In this document: positions 6,637-16,174 of the stretch, piece by piece
Layout of the letters: the number at the start of each line of letters is the position of its first letter
Position numbering within the stretch: position 1 is the stretch's first letter
Assembly: GCA_964009845.1 (NCBI GenBank)
Contig: CAXGIQ010000002.1
Span: forward strand, 1-39,265
Direction of reading: 5' to 3'
Length of the DNA: 39,265 nt
Origin: UBA7312 sp002715345
Lineage (GTDB): Bacteria > Bacteroidota > Bacteroidia > Flavobacteriales > UBA7312
Notes under the pieces: generated by a model
Databases searched by the model: none
What the model was told of the DNA's origin: nothing
Seen by the model: only the letters and a program-made list of their open reading frames with translations
Made by a program: the position numbers and the translations under genes

Positions 6637-8532
6637 TTAATGAATAGCTCCTTGTTTTATTTCATCCACTACCGAAGGATCTAATAAGGTGCTAGTGTCA
6701 CCAAGGTTACTCGCCTCTCCAGAGGCTACTTTTCTTAATATTCTCCTCATTATTTTACCTGATCTTGTTTTAGGCAACCCACTTACCACTTGTATTTTAT
6801 CTGGTTTAGCAATTGGCCCAATAACTTGTGCTACCTGCTTAAGAATAGCTGTTTTTAATACTTCTTCATTTTCAACTTCATCATCACAAATAACAAAAGC
6901 ATAAATCCCTTGCCCTTTAATTTCATGCGGATAACCAACTACAGCAGACTCTACAACTTCTTCATAAGTGTTGATTGCATTTTCAACCTCTGCAGTCCCT
7001 ATGCGATGTCCTGAAACATTGATTACATCATCCACCCTTCCAGTAATTCGATAAAAACCATCTTCATCTCTTCGGCAGCCATCACCGGTGAAATATTTAT
7101 CTTTATAAGTGGAGAAATATACTTGTCGGCATCGTTCATGATCGCCATATGTTGTGCGTATCATAGATGGCCAGGGATACTTAATACATAAGTTTCCACT
7201 TACACTATTCCCTTCTATCTCTTGCCCATTGGCATCCACTAAACAAGGTTGTATCCCTGGTAAAGGTAAAGTAGCATAGGTTGGTTTCAATTCCGTAATT
7301 CCTGCTAATGGAGAAATCATGATTCCGCCGGTTTCAGTCTGCCACCAAGTATCCACTATAGGGCATTTTTCTTTTCCTATATGTTCGTGATACCATTGCC
7401 AAGCTTCTTCATTGATAGGCTCTCCAACAGTTCCCAACACCTTTAAAGAATTGAGTTTATAAGGTTTTACATAATCCAAACCCTTAGCTTGTAAAGCACG
7501 AATAGCTGTCGGTGCAGTGTAGAAAATATTCACTTTATATTTATCTACAACATCCCAAAAACGACCAGCATCAGGATAGGTAGGAACACCTTCAAACATC
7601 ATGGTTGTTGCTCCTGCAAGTAGAGGCCCATAAATAATATAGGAATGCCCCGTAATCCAACCTATATCAGCTGTACACCAATACACATCTCCATCTTCAT
7701 ATTGAAACACATTACGAAATGAATACTCAGCATATACCATATAGCCAGCTGTAGTGTGCACTACTCCTTTTGGTTTTCCGGTGGACCCCGAAGTATATAA
7801 TACAAATAAAGGATCTTCAGAATTCATCACTTCCGCTGGACGAATCTCACTAGCTGAGATCATTTCTTCATGCCACCAAACATCTCTTCCTTCCTGCATA
7901 TAAGCCTCTTCTTTAGTGCGCTCCAATACAATTACTTTTTCCACCGAATCGCACTGTTGTAGCCCTTCATCTACAATAGCTTTTAATCCTATTGTTTTAG
8001 TTCCTCTAAAAGCGCCATCTGCTGTAACTACAAGATTACAAGAAGCATCGTTAATTCTGTCTGCTAAAGATTGAGCCGAGAATCCTGCAAACACCACCGA
8101 GTGAATAGCTCCTATGCGAGCACACGCTAACACAGCAATAGCCAGTTCTGGCACCATAGGCATATATAGGCAAACACGATCTCCTTTTTTGGCGCCATTG
8201 GAACGCAAAACATTCGAAAATTTACAAACCTCTCTATACAGTTCCTCATAAGATAAGCACCTGCTCACTTCATTCGGATCATTAGGTACCCAATTAATTG
8301 CTGTTTTATCCCCTCTTTTCTTGAGGTGTCTGTCTAAACAATTTTCGGTGATATTAAGCTTACCGCCTTCAAACCATTTAACATTTGGCTCGTTAAAATT
8401 CCAATTCAAAACACTATCCCACTTCTTGTACCAATAAAAACTGTTGGCTTTCCCTGCCCAAAAAAGCTCTGGAGTTGCTACACTCCTCGCATATTCCGAT
8501 TGATACTCTTCATAGGTGTTTATCTTCTTCAT
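6637..8532 (-). CDS. acs: acetyl-CoA synthetase (AMP-forming)
   Basis: The 631-residue ANL-family enzyme converts acetate, ATP and CoA to acetyl-CoA via acetyl-AMP. Its N-terminal ACAS domain includes FWAGKANSFYWYKKWDSVL. Core motifs are LYTSGSTGKPKGV (phosphate-binding loop), DTWWQTETGG, YFTGDGCRRDEDGFY and GRVDDVINVSGHRIGTAEVE (hinge and A8 region). KTRSGKIMRR carries the catalytic Lys (about K593), which in known Acs enzymes is controlled by reversible acetylation. Length is close to the usual 640-650. The start is the ATG at 8532, with a TATATTTG box upstream. Confidence 0.96.
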   Translation of the reverse strand: MKKINTYEEYQSEYARSVATPELFWAGKANSFYWYKKWDSVLNWNFNEPNVKWFEGGKLNITENCLDRHLKKRGDKTAINWVPNDPNEVSRCLSYEELYREVCKFSNVLRSNGAKKGDRVCLYMPMVPELAIAVLACARIGAIHSVVFAGFSAQSLADRINDASCNLVVTADGAFRGTKTIGLKAIVDEGLQQCDSVEKVIVLERTKEEAYMQEGRDVWWHEEMISASEIRPAEVMNSEDPLFVLYTSGSTGKPKGVVHTTAGYMVYAEYSFRNVFQYEDGDVYWCTADIGWITGHSYIIYGPLLAGATTMMFEGVPTYPDAGRFWDVVDKYKVNIFYTAPTAIRALQAKGLDYVKPYKLNSLKVLGTVGEPINEEAWQWYHEHIGKEKCPIVDTWWQTETGGIMISPLAGITELKPTYATLPLPGIQPCLVDANGQEIEGNSVSGNLCIKYPWPSMIRTTYGDHERCRQVYFSTYKDKYFTGDGCRRDEDGFYRITGRVDDVINVSGHRIGTAEVENAINTYEEVVESAVVGYPHEIKGQGIYAFVICDDEVENEEVLKTAILKQVAQVIGPIAKPDKIQVVSGLPKTRSGKIMRRILRKVASGEASNLGDTSTLLDPSVVDEIKQGAIH

Positions 8533-8575
8533 TTTTACTCATATTTATTTAACTATCAATTCACATTGATAAATT

Positions 8576-8583
8576 CAAATATA
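8576..8583 (-). promoter_or_regulatory. putative -7 promoter box for acs
   Basis: The minus strand reads TATATTTG, an exact TAnnTTTG match, 44 bases before the acs ATG. It is back-to-back with the box at 8597-8604. Confidence 0.45.
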
Positions 8584-8596
8584 AAAGATAAAATAG

Positions 8597-8604
8597 TAAG
8601 TTTG
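8597..8604 (+). promoter_or_regulatory. putative -7 promoter box for the surface-protein operon
   Basis: TAAGTTTG matches TAnnTTTG and lies 26 bases before the ATG at 8631. It would drive the lamin-tail, TonB receptor and PLD genes. A TTG at 8566-8568 is too far upstream (28 bases) to be a confident -33 box. Confidence 0.45.
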
Positions 8605-8630
8605 TGAAGTATAACCAAAAACTACAATCA

Positions 8631-9554
8631 ATGAAAAAGATTATTATTATTCCATTATTTTTAATAGGCTTTGTTGCAATAGCACAAGATTGTTCTAACC
8701 TATTTATTTCAGAATATGTTGAAGGCCCAGGGAATAACAATGCTATAGAAATTTACAACCCCACTACAGAAACAATAAGTTTAGATGGATACTCTATTAA
8801 CAGATATTCTAATGGAGACCCTGACATAGGAGAGACATGGCCCCTTAGCGGATCATTAGAGTCTGGACAAGCTATTTCTATTGGAAATGGACAAGTTGAT
8901 TCTGTTTGGGTTGACGGACTTGGATACTGGTCTTTACCTGTAGACAACGCTTTTTACAATGCCTGCGACCTACATTGTAGTGGAGAGTATCCAACTCCAT
9001 TTTACTTCAATGGAGATGATGCAATAACTCTTGAAAAAGACGGTCAAAAAGTTGATATCTTTGGAAAGATAGAACAAGACCCAGGAGGTGCGTGGACAGA
9101 TGATCCTTCTGCAGGGTTTACTGATGCCAATGGAGGAGATTGGTGGACTAAAAGAAAAACTTTAGTGAGGAAAGCATCTATTAAGTCTGGAGTCTCTACT
9201 AATCCAGTAGTATTTAACCCAACACTTGAATGGGATTCTTTACCTGATGGAACATATGATAATTTAGGATATCATGATTGTGATTGTCCAACAGAAACGG
9301 TAGGTATTAAAGACAATCAAATCTCATATTTTTTATTTCCAAATCCAGCAACTATATCTAATGGTTTTGAAATCACTGCTTCAGAAGAAATACTGTCTTA
9401 TAAATTACACAATATTTTGGGAGGTGTTGTGCTAGAAAATTCTGCTCACACTTTTAAAGCAAGCGTAAATACTTTTGGCCTTGCTAAAGGCATTTACACT
9501 TTAAGTTTAAAATTTGAGAATCAAACGAAACTAGAGAAAATACTTATACAATAA
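8631..9554 (+). CDS. secreted lamin-tail-domain protein with T9SS type A sorting domain
   Basis: The 307-residue product has a signal peptide (residues 1-18, ending VAIA). A lamin tail domain follows, recognisable by LFISEYVEGPGNNNAIEIYNPT, LDGYSINRYSNG and FYFNGDDAITLEKDGQKVDIFG. The last 75 or so residues match a T9SS type A C-terminal domain: YFLFPNPA, LHNILGGVV, LAKGIYTLSL and a KILIQ end. It should be exported across both membranes by T9SS. Lamin tail domains in secreted bacterial proteins often accompany nucleases and bind polymers; here no catalytic domain is seen. I preferred the ATG at 8631 over an in-frame GTG nine codons upstream because the signal peptide starts there. It is the first gene of a three-gene operon. 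Confidence 0.88.
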   Translation: MKKIIIIPLFLIGFVAIAQDCSNLFISEYVEGPGNNNAIEIYNPTTETISLDGYSINRYSNGDPDIGETWPLSGSLESGQAISIGNGQVDSVWVDGLGYWSLPVDNAFYNACDLHCSGEYPTPFYFNGDDAITLEKDGQKVDIFGKIEQDPGGAWTDDPSAGFTDANGGDWWTKRKTLVRKASIKSGVSTNPVVFNPTLEWDSLPDGTYDNLGYHDCDCPTETVGIKDNQISYFLFPNPATISNGFEITASEEILSYKLHNILGGVVLENSAHTFKASVNTFGLAKGIYTLSLKFENQTKLEKILIQ

Positions 9555-9572
9555 CAACAGAAACCTTCTTTC

Positions 9573-12434
9573 ATGAAATCATTTTTAAGTGTATTTCTGT
9601 GTTTGTTCGCTATACTTTTCTCTCATGCACAAAACATAACAGGAAAAGTGTATGATGATTCTAGTGGGGAACCATTAATTGGAGCAACTGTCACTTTTAA
9701 TGATAAGTTTGGAGCCATCACTAATCTTGATGGTGGGTTTTCGTTTTATATAAATTCCGAAAAAGAAGAATCTCATATTGAAGTTTCGTATGTTGGTTTT
9801 GAACCAAAAAGTCAGATTGTTAATATTAAGAATGAATCTTTATTTCTTGAGTTTAGGTTAAATTCAATACAACTTAATGAAGTTAATGTTGTGGCAGATG
9901 TTGCTCGAGACAGACATACTCCCGTTGCATTTTCTACAATTCCAGTTAAAAAAATAGCTGAAGAGCTTGCTTCTCAAGATGTTCCCATGATTTTAAACTC
10001 TACTCCGGGAGTATACGCAACCCAAAGTGGGGGCGGTGATGGAGATGCGAGAATTACAATTAGAGGATTCAACCAGCGTAATGTTGCTGTAATGATAGAT
10101 GGCATACCTGTTAACGACATGGAAAACGGATGGGTATACTGGAGCAACTGGTTTGGGTTAGACGCTGTAACATCCAACATTCAAGTACAAAGAGGTTTAG
10201 GGGCTTCTAAAATTGCTATCCCATCTGTTGGGGGAACCATGAATATCCTTACGAAAGGAATTAGCAATAAAGAAGAATTTAAAATTAAACAAGAAATCGG
10301 TTCTTTTGGAAAGTTGAGAACATCAATAGGATACAACTCTGGAAAACTAAAAAGAGGATGGGGATATACATTAGCTTCATCCTATAAAAGAGGAAATGGA
10401 TTTGTAGATGAAACTTGGACCGAAGGATTTTTCTACTACACAAAAATTCAAAAAGAATTAGGGAAGCATACCTTTAGTGTTTCAGCAATGGGTGCACCTC
10501 AAAAGCATGGACAACGCTCCTACAAAAGCGATATTGCAACATATGATGCAGATTACGCTTCTTCAATAGGAGTGCATGATTCTACTTTTGGAGAATTCAA
10601 CAACTTAGGAATTAACTACAACAAACATTGGGGATTTTTAAATCGATGGACAGTTAATAACGAAGGAGATACTCTTCATTCAAATAGCACACTTAACACT
10701 AAACAAAATTATTATCACAAACCTCAGTTTTCCATCCGCGATTTTTGGGCTGTAAATAACAAACTATACATATCAAACATCATCTATGCTTCTATTGGTC
10801 ATGGAGGAGGAACAGGCTTAAGCGGAAATTATGACAACTATGATTCAAATGGTCAATACAACTTACAATCTGTTTACGATTTCAATAGCACAAGTATTAA
10901 CGCTGATTATTCTAATGACTTAACCATTGCTGACACTTATATCAGAACTGCAATTAACAATCACTATTGGTACGGCTTATTATCAACTGCTAATTATCAG
11001 GCTAGTGAAGAATGGACATTCTCTGGCGGCATTGACCTACGTTCATATAAAGGTGAGCATTACCGAGAAGTATACGACTTATTAGGAGCAGATTATGTTG
11101 TAGAGGAAGGCGCAAACTTACTTCAAACATCTCAGATAAAAACCTCCGGCGACATTGTCGGATACCATAATGACGGATTAGTAAAATGGAGCGGAGTCTT
11201 TGCGCAAGCAGAGTATAGTAACAATAAGCTTAGTGCATTTTTTAATGTCTCCGGCTCTAATTCTGCTTACAAACGAATTGATTACTTCAAAAAAATGAAC
11301 CTTTTAATAGGTGATGTCGTATTGGAAGACACTTTAGGAACAAGTGTCGCCACTGTCTACAACTACAATGTAGATGGAACAGAAATATCTTCATTGGAAT
11401 ACGATCAAGAATTAGCCTCTTTTTTAACATCAATAACTAAAGAAACTGTTATTGACACAGTATATTACAATGGCATTGCTTACACCATTTTTTCACCGGA
11501 AGCACAACATTCACAAACGAACTGGAAGTGGATAAGAGGATATACTTTTAAAGGAGGAGCAAACTACAACATTGATGATAAACAAAATGTGTTTTTTAAT
11601 ACAGGCTATATTTCAAAAGCACCAAGATTTAACAATGTTTACGACTATAATAATGAGTTATGGGGAGACATTAGGAATGAAATAGTAAAGGCTGCGGAAG
11701 GGGGTTATTCGTATCGATCCCCATCCTTTTCAGCCAACATTAACACCTACTATACTATTTGGGAAAACAAGCCTGTAAATAGTGGCATAACATTAGAAGA
11801 TGATGATGGCAATAGAATTAAAGGAAATATAAACGGAATAGATGCTCTACATAAAGGAGTTGAATTAGATTTTGCAGTCCCTATTAATCGACAGCTTACA
11901 ATTGAAGGTCTCCTTTCTTTTGGCGATTGGCGATGGACTTCAGAAGAAACTATTTTATATTATGATGATTCAGGCAATCCATATATTGACCCTAACACCA
12001 ATGAGCAAGCTACTACATATTTTGACGCAAGAGGCGTACATGTTGGAGATGCAGCTCAAACACAAGTTGGATCAAGCGTACGATTTGAGCCAAGTTCTAA
12101 AACTTATATTAAATTAAGAGGTACTTATTTCGACAGGTACTTTGCTGATTTTGACCCATCGTCCTTAAACGAAGAAAATGCCGGAAGAGCATCTTGGAAA
12201 ATCCCATCGTACAAAACTTTTGACTTACATTGCGGACATACATTTTCTACGTTTCAAAATAGCAAGTTAAATCTCAGATTAAGCATACTTAATCTTTTAA
12301 ACGAAATTTATATTTCTGACGCACAAAATAATGACGGGTATAACGCTAACTATTCAGACTTTGACGCAAAATCAGCAGGAGTGTTTTTTGGATTAGGAAG
12401 ACGCATCAATTTATCCGTACAACTTAAATTTTAA
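9573..12434 (+). CDS. TonB-dependent outer-membrane receptor
   Basis: The 953-residue product has a signal peptide (1-19, SHA|Q). A carboxypeptidase-regulatory-like beta domain spans about 22-105 (NITGKVYDDSSGEPLIGATV, SYVGFEPK). The plug domain spans about 115-230 (VPMILNSTPGVYATQSGG, ITIRGFNQRNVAVMIDGIPV, IQVQRGLGASKIAIPSVGG). The remainder is a large beta-barrel ending in an aromatic-terminated strand (RRINLSVQLKF). It would import a ligand using TonB-ExbBD energy. No SusD partner is adjacent, which distinguishes it from a standard glycan-utilisation pair. Its neighbours, a secreted lamin-tail protein 18 bases upstream and a PLD-like protein 5 bases downstream, suggest the ligand is released extracellularly. 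The ligand itself is unknown. Confidence 0.95.
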   Translation: MKSFLSVFLCLFAILFSHAQNITGKVYDDSSGEPLIGATVTFNDKFGAITNLDGGFSFYINSEKEESHIEVSYVGFEPKSQIVNIKNESLFLEFRLNSIQLNEVNVVADVARDRHTPVAFSTIPVKKIAEELASQDVPMILNSTPGVYATQSGGGDGDARITIRGFNQRNVAVMIDGIPVNDMENGWVYWSNWFGLDAVTSNIQVQRGLGASKIAIPSVGGTMNILTKGISNKEEFKIKQEIGSFGKLRTSIGYNSGKLKRGWGYTLASSYKRGNGFVDETWTEGFFYYTKIQKELGKHTFSVSAMGAPQKHGQRSYKSDIATYDADYASSIGVHDSTFGEFNNLGINYNKHWGFLNRWTVNNEGDTLHSNSTLNTKQNYYHKPQFSIRDFWAVNNKLYISNIIYASIGHGGGTGLSGNYDNYDSNGQYNLQSVYDFNSTSINADYSNDLTIADTYIRTAINNHYWYGLLSTANYQASEEWTFSGGIDLRSYKGEHYREVYDLLGADYVVEEGANLLQTSQIKTSGDIVGYHNDGLVKWSGVFAQAEYSNNKLSAFFNVSGSNSAYKRIDYFKKMNLLIGDVVLEDTLGTSVATVYNYNVDGTEISSLEYDQELASFLTSITKETVIDTVYYNGIAYTIFSPEAQHSQTNWKWIRGYTFKGGANYNIDDKQNVFFNTGYISKAPRFNNVYDYNNELWGDIRNEIVKAAEGGYSYRSPSFSANINTYYTIWENKPVNSGITLEDDDGNRIKGNINGIDALHKGVELDFAVPINRQLTIEGLLSFGDWRWTSEETILYYDDSGNPYIDPNTNEQATTYFDARGVHVGDAAQTQVGSSVRFEPSSKTYIKLRGTYFDRYFADFDPSSLNEENAGRASWKIPSYKTFDLHCGHTFSTFQNSKLNLRLSILNLLNEIYISDAQNNDGYNANYSDFDAKSAGVFFGLGRRINLSVQLKF

Positions 12435-12439
12435 CTCTT

Positions 12440-14596
12440 ATGAGATCATTCAGTATTATTCTTTGCTTATTATTTTCAATCACAAGTACAGCACAAACAA
12501 TAGCAGAAGCTAGAGCTATGGGAGTTGGAGCTACCGTCACAGTAAATGGTATTGTAACAAATGGAGAAGAATTAGGTGATATTAGATATATAGAAGACGC
12601 GACAGCGGGTATTGGTATTTATGAACCAGCAATTATGAATAGCGTAGAGAGAGGTGATAGCATTACAGTAACTGGCGAGTTAGTCGATTTCTACGGACTT
12701 TTAGAAATACAACCCGTTAATAATTTAACTACACATAATAATGGATACTCTATCACCCCTCAGTTGATTACACCTAGCGAAATGGGGGAAGACACAGAGG
12801 GTGAACTAGTTAGAATCAATAACCTAATTTTTGATAATGGCGGAGGTATTTTTAGCTCTGGAACACATGGATTTGTTGCCAATGGAGAGGCGGGCGTAAT
12901 TTATATTAAAAATGGATCTCCATTGGTTGGAGAATTAATTCCTGTTGAAGAAATTGGTTTAATTGGAATTTCTTCTCAATATACATTTACTGGATTTGGG
13001 GGGTATCAATTGCTGCCAAGAGATATAAATGACTTTATATTTAGTGACGGGGTGTTAATTACGAGCCCTTTAACACAATCGAATATTTCAACAACATCTT
13101 TTGACATAAGTTGGAACACAAGTATGTATGCTAGTTCCGAGTGTTTTTATGGATTAACTTCTGCATTAGAACTAGGATTGCTTAGTGAAAGCACTAACAC
13201 GAGCGAACATGTTCTTAATATTAACAATTTGACACCTGGAAATATCTATTATGTCATGGCTTTTTCAGTCGCTAATGGTGATACCGCATTTTCAAATTTA
13301 TCCGTTTTTGCTACAGCATCTCTTTCATCAGGAACAATGAAGGCTTATTTTAATCAATCTGTAGACAATAGCGTTGCGACTATAGAAAATGCTCAAAACA
13401 TTTCTGTGTTTTTTAACGACACAATCAAGGCATATCTTGATCGAGCTAATGAAAGCATAGATATTGCTATCTATAATCATTCTGATGCTCTGATAACAAC
13501 CGCTATCAATGATGCTTATGAAAGAGGTGTTCAAATACGATACATCAGCTGTGGCACTACTGCATCTACAGCTATTGGAGATTTTAACAACAATATCCCC
13601 ACCTTAGAAAGACCTGATGATGGGTCAGGGTTAATGCATAATAAGTTTGTCATTATTGATGCTAACAATGCAGACAGTTCTTGGGTGATTTCTGGCGGCA
13701 CAAATTGGACAAACAATCAACTTTTTGATGACTTTAATAATCTTATTTTAATTCAAGATCAATCATTAGCTAAAGCTTATGAAATAGAATTTGAAGAAAT
13801 GTGGGGGAGCAATAGCTTAATCCCAGATCAATTGAATGCAAAGTTTGGTCCTAACAAATCTGATAATACTCCTCATGAATTTTTAATAAATGGAAAACGA
13901 GTAGAATTATATTTTTCTCCTTCTGATCAAACTACTAATAAAATTATTACTGCTATAGAATCTACTGATAATGACGCACATTTTGGAACATTAGTTTTTA
14001 CAAAAAATGAACTCGCCTGGGCTTTAGAGGATGTTTTTAACAATGACTCTGAAGTAACCGGAATCATTGAGCAAATCAATACTCAAGGGTCTGAATACGA
14101 ATACCTATTAGATTTAGGCATTGATGTTCGGTCGCACATGGGGGTTAGCGGGCAATTTCATCATAAATATTGTGTTATTGATCAAGCTGAAACAACTTCT
14201 GATCCATTAGTAATTACTGGATCACATAATTGGTCAAGCGCAGCAGAAAACAAGAATGATGAAAACACACTTATTATTCATGATGCTAATATTGCCAATC
14301 AATATTATCAAGAATATATAGAACGGTTTAATGAGCTGTCTCAAGCAACACTTGCTTCATGGAATTGTGTAAGTGATGCTTGTATAGATCCAGGTGATGG
14401 TAGTGGAACTTTTAACTCTTTAGCATCATGTGTGGCATCATGTACAAGCAGTATTGAAGAGTGTGAAATTGAAAAAGGAAAACTTTTATACATTACCGAT
14501 GCACTAGGTCGTAAAACAGCAGCCAAAAAAGGAGAAGTCCAATTCTATATTTACCAAAACGGAACAGTAAAAAAACAACTCCAATTAAAACCATAA
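12440..14596 (+). CDS. secreted phospholipase D-like (two HKD motifs) protein with short T9SS-like tail
   Basis: The 718-residue product has a signal peptide (1-18). Residues 20-200 look like an OB-fold module (ATVTVNGIVTNG, GDSITVTGELVDFYG), and 205-295 like a fibronectin III module. A PLD catalytic region follows. The two HxK(x)4D motifs are H400/K402/D407 (MHNKFVIID) and H574/K576/D581 (HHKYCVID), each followed by GG/SxxNW. PLD-family enzymes cleave phosphodiesters in lipids or nucleic acids. An OB module is more suggestive of a nuclease, but this is inference. After a Cys-rich linker the C-terminus has LYITDALGRKT and FYIYQNGTVKKQLQ, resembling a compact T9SS tail. A strong hairpin terminator follows. 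Confidence 0.88.
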   Translation: MRSFSIILCLLFSITSTAQTIAEARAMGVGATVTVNGIVTNGEELGDIRYIEDATAGIGIYEPAIMNSVERGDSITVTGELVDFYGLLEIQPVNNLTTHNNGYSITPQLITPSEMGEDTEGELVRINNLIFDNGGGIFSSGTHGFVANGEAGVIYIKNGSPLVGELIPVEEIGLIGISSQYTFTGFGGYQLLPRDINDFIFSDGVLITSPLTQSNISTTSFDISWNTSMYASSECFYGLTSALELGLLSESTNTSEHVLNINNLTPGNIYYVMAFSVANGDTAFSNLSVFATASLSSGTMKAYFNQSVDNSVATIENAQNISVFFNDTIKAYLDRANESIDIAIYNHSDALITTAINDAYERGVQIRYISCGTTASTAIGDFNNNIPTLERPDDGSGLMHNKFVIIDANNADSSWVISGGTNWTNNQLFDDFNNLILIQDQSLAKAYEIEFEEMWGSNSLIPDQLNAKFGPNKSDNTPHEFLINGKRVELYFSPSDQTTNKIITAIESTDNDAHFGTLVFTKNELAWALEDVFNNDSEVTGIIEQINTQGSEYEYLLDLGIDVRSHMGVSGQFHHKYCVIDQAETTSDPLVITGSHNWSSAAENKNDENTLIIHDANIANQYYQEYIERFNELSQATLASWNCVSDACIDPGDGSGTFNSLASCVASCTSSIEECEIEKGKLLYITDALGRKTAAKKGEVQFYIYQNGTVKKQLQLKP

Positions 14597-14598
14597 AT

Positions 14599-14624
14599 AA
14601 AACCCCCGCAAATGCGGGGCTTTT
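14599..14624. terminator. GC-rich intrinsic terminator
   Basis: CCCCGC (14604-14609) pairs with GCGGGG (14614-14619) around AAAT. Flanking A and T runs extend it in both directions. It lies between the convergent PLD and hydrolase genes, so it likely works on both strands. Confidence 0.85.
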
Positions 14625-14641
14625 ATTTTCTATTTGTTTGT

Positions 14642-15409
14642 CTAATCTGCGATACAAAAACGCAATACCTCATCAAAAAAACGATTAGGTTGTTCCGCAT
14701 GTACCCAATGCCCTGCATCAACAATAGTCACAATCTCCGCCTCTGGAAAATGTTCCAATATCAAATCTTCATCCTCATCCATTATGTAAGCAGAAAAAGC
14801 GCCATCTACAAATAAGCAAGGACCCTTATACTCCATTTTATCAGCTAATACTTTTCCTACCTCTGTTATATTCTCAGCTATTGCCTCTAGGTTAAAACGA
14901 AAAGCCAATTGCTCTTTTTCCACCCAATACAAGCTCTTCAATAAAAACTGCCTAACACCAGCAGCATCAATATGTTCCGCTAATTTTCTGTCAGCCTCAC
15001 CGCGACTCCTTAGCACACTAAAATCTAAACTTTGTAAACCTTCAATAATCTTATCATGATGTACCGGATAAGCTTTTGGAGATATATCAACTACTATCAA
15101 TTTCTGCACCAAATCAGGATGCTTCACAGCAAGCTCCATAGCTGTTTTACCTCCCAAAGAGTGCCCCATCAAAAGCACATTGTTTAACTTATGCTCTTTT
15201 ATATACTTCACCAAATCATTAGCCAACACCTCATAATTAAAAACCGTACTATGTGGCGATCTACCATGGTTTCTTTGATCGATTAAATGTACTTCGTAAA
15301 AATCAGCAAATTTCTTACCTAAACTCAGCCAATTATCCGACATGCCAAACAAACCATGTACAATGAGAAGTGGCTGCCCCTCTCCCATTATTCTTGAAAA
15401 AAGTTTCAC
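14642..15409 (-). CDS. alpha/beta hydrolase (YbfF-like esterase)
   Basis: The 255-residue cytoplasmic alpha/beta hydrolase has the oxyanion region VHGLFGMSDNW and the nucleophile elbow GHSLGG. LIDQRNHGRSPHS is typical of the YbfF/ABHD11-like esterase group. The catalytic His lies in DAGHWVHAEQP near the end. The start is a GTG at 15409 that overlaps the pdxJ stop (GTGA), and KLFSRIMGEGQPLLIVHGL follows as expected for the family, so it is probably translated by coupling to pdxJ. The substrate is unknown; YbfF homologues act on short and longer acyl esters. Confidence 0.87.
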   Translation of the reverse strand: MKLFSRIMGEGQPLLIVHGLFGMSDNWLSLGKKFADFYEVHLIDQRNHGRSPHSTVFNYEVLANDLVKYIKEHKLNNVLLMGHSLGGKTAMELAVKHPDLVQKLIVVDISPKAYPVHHDKIIEGLQSLDFSVLRSRGEADRKLAEHIDAAGVRQFLLKSLYWVEKEQLAFRFNLEAIAENITEVGKVLADKMEYKGPCLFVDGAFSAYIMDEDEDLILEHFPEAEIVTIVDAGHWVHAEQPNRFFDEVLRFCIAD

Positions 15410-16119
15410 TGCAATTGGCGTTTATATAATTGTATTGTATTGTCTAAACCTAAGTACAAAGCATCTGAAATCAGCGCATGCCCTATAGAAACTTCTAGTA
15501 AGTTAGGAACCTGCTCTGCAAAAAAAGCCAAGTTATCTAAATTCAAGTCATGTCCTGCATTCAGTCCTAAGCCAAGCTCACCGGCAAGCTTCCCAGCAGT
15601 TACAAAAGGAGCTATTGCCTCTCGCCTATCTTGTACATATCCTACAGCATAGCTCTCAGTATACAATTCCACCCTATCAGTACCACAAGCCAAAGCACCC
15701 TCCACGTGGCGCAATTCCGTATCCACAAATATAGAAGTACGAATACCCACTTCTTTTAGTACGCCAATAACATCTTGCAGCAAATTCTTCTGCCCCACAG
15801 TATCCCATCCAGCGTTAGAAGTCAACACTCCAGGAGGATCCGGCACCAAAGTAACCTGATGTGGTTTGGTAGCCATCACCAACTCCATAAAGCGCTCCGA
15901 AGGGTAGCCCTCCACATTAAACTCTGTTTTCACCAATGGTTTCAATTCCTCTACATCAAGGTAAGTAATGTGTCGTTCGTCAGGCCTGGGGTGCACTGTT
16001 ATGCCGTCCGCCCCAAACTGCTCACAACGCTGTGCAGCCAAACTCACACTCGGCAATTTACCACCACGAGCATTTCGTAAACTCGCTATTTTATTGATGT
16101 TAACACTTAGCTTTGTCAT
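15406..16119 (-). CDS. pdxJ: pyridoxine 5'-phosphate synthase
   Basis: PdxJ condenses 1-deoxy-xylulose 5-phosphate with 3-amino-2-oxopropyl phosphate to form pyridoxine 5'-phosphate, the last ring-forming step of DXP-dependent vitamin B6 synthesis. The 237-residue TIM barrel carries KLSVNINKIASLRNARGG, GADGITVHPRPDERHI, EFNVEGYPS, QVTLVPDPPGVLTSNAGWD, RVELYTESYA and LGLNAGHDLNL. I chose the ATG at 16119; a TTG six codons upstream is in frame but would overlap the promoter box. Its end overlaps the hydrolase GTG by four bases. Confidence 0.96.
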   Translation of the reverse strand: MTKLSVNINKIASLRNARGGKLPSVSLAAQRCEQFGADGITVHPRPDERHITYLDVEELKPLVKTEFNVEGYPSERFMELVMATKPHQVTLVPDPPGVLTSNAGWDTVGQKNLLQDVIGVLKEVGIRTSIFVDTELRHVEGALACGTDRVELYTESYAVGYVQDRREAIAPFVTAGKLAGELGLGLNAGHDLNLDNLAFFAEQVPNLLEVSIGHALISDALYLGLDNTIQLYKRQLQ

Positions 16120-16134
16120 CTCGTATAAAAAAAG

Positions 16135-16142
16135 CAAAGGTA
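16135..16142 (-). promoter_or_regulatory. putative -7 promoter box for pdxJ
   Basis: The minus strand reads TACCTTTG (TAnnTTTG), 15 bases before the pdxJ ATG. It lies 14 bases from the oppositely oriented box at 16157-16164, so the two promoters are back-to-back. Confidence 0.45.
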
Positions 16143-16156
16143 TAAATACTATTACT

Positions 16157-16164
16157 TATGTTTG
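16157..16164 (+). promoter_or_regulatory. putative -7 promoter box for the CBS-nadK-porG region
   Basis: TATGTTTG matches TAnnTTTG. Ten bases separate it from the ATG at 16175, implying a very short leader. Confidence 0.45.
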
Positions 16165-16174
16165 CCACAAGATT

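Noticed and set aside
15968..16174. Extended upstream start for the CBS protein
   Set aside because: It would overlap pdxJ antisense, skip the TAnnTTTG box, and add residues with no CBS character.
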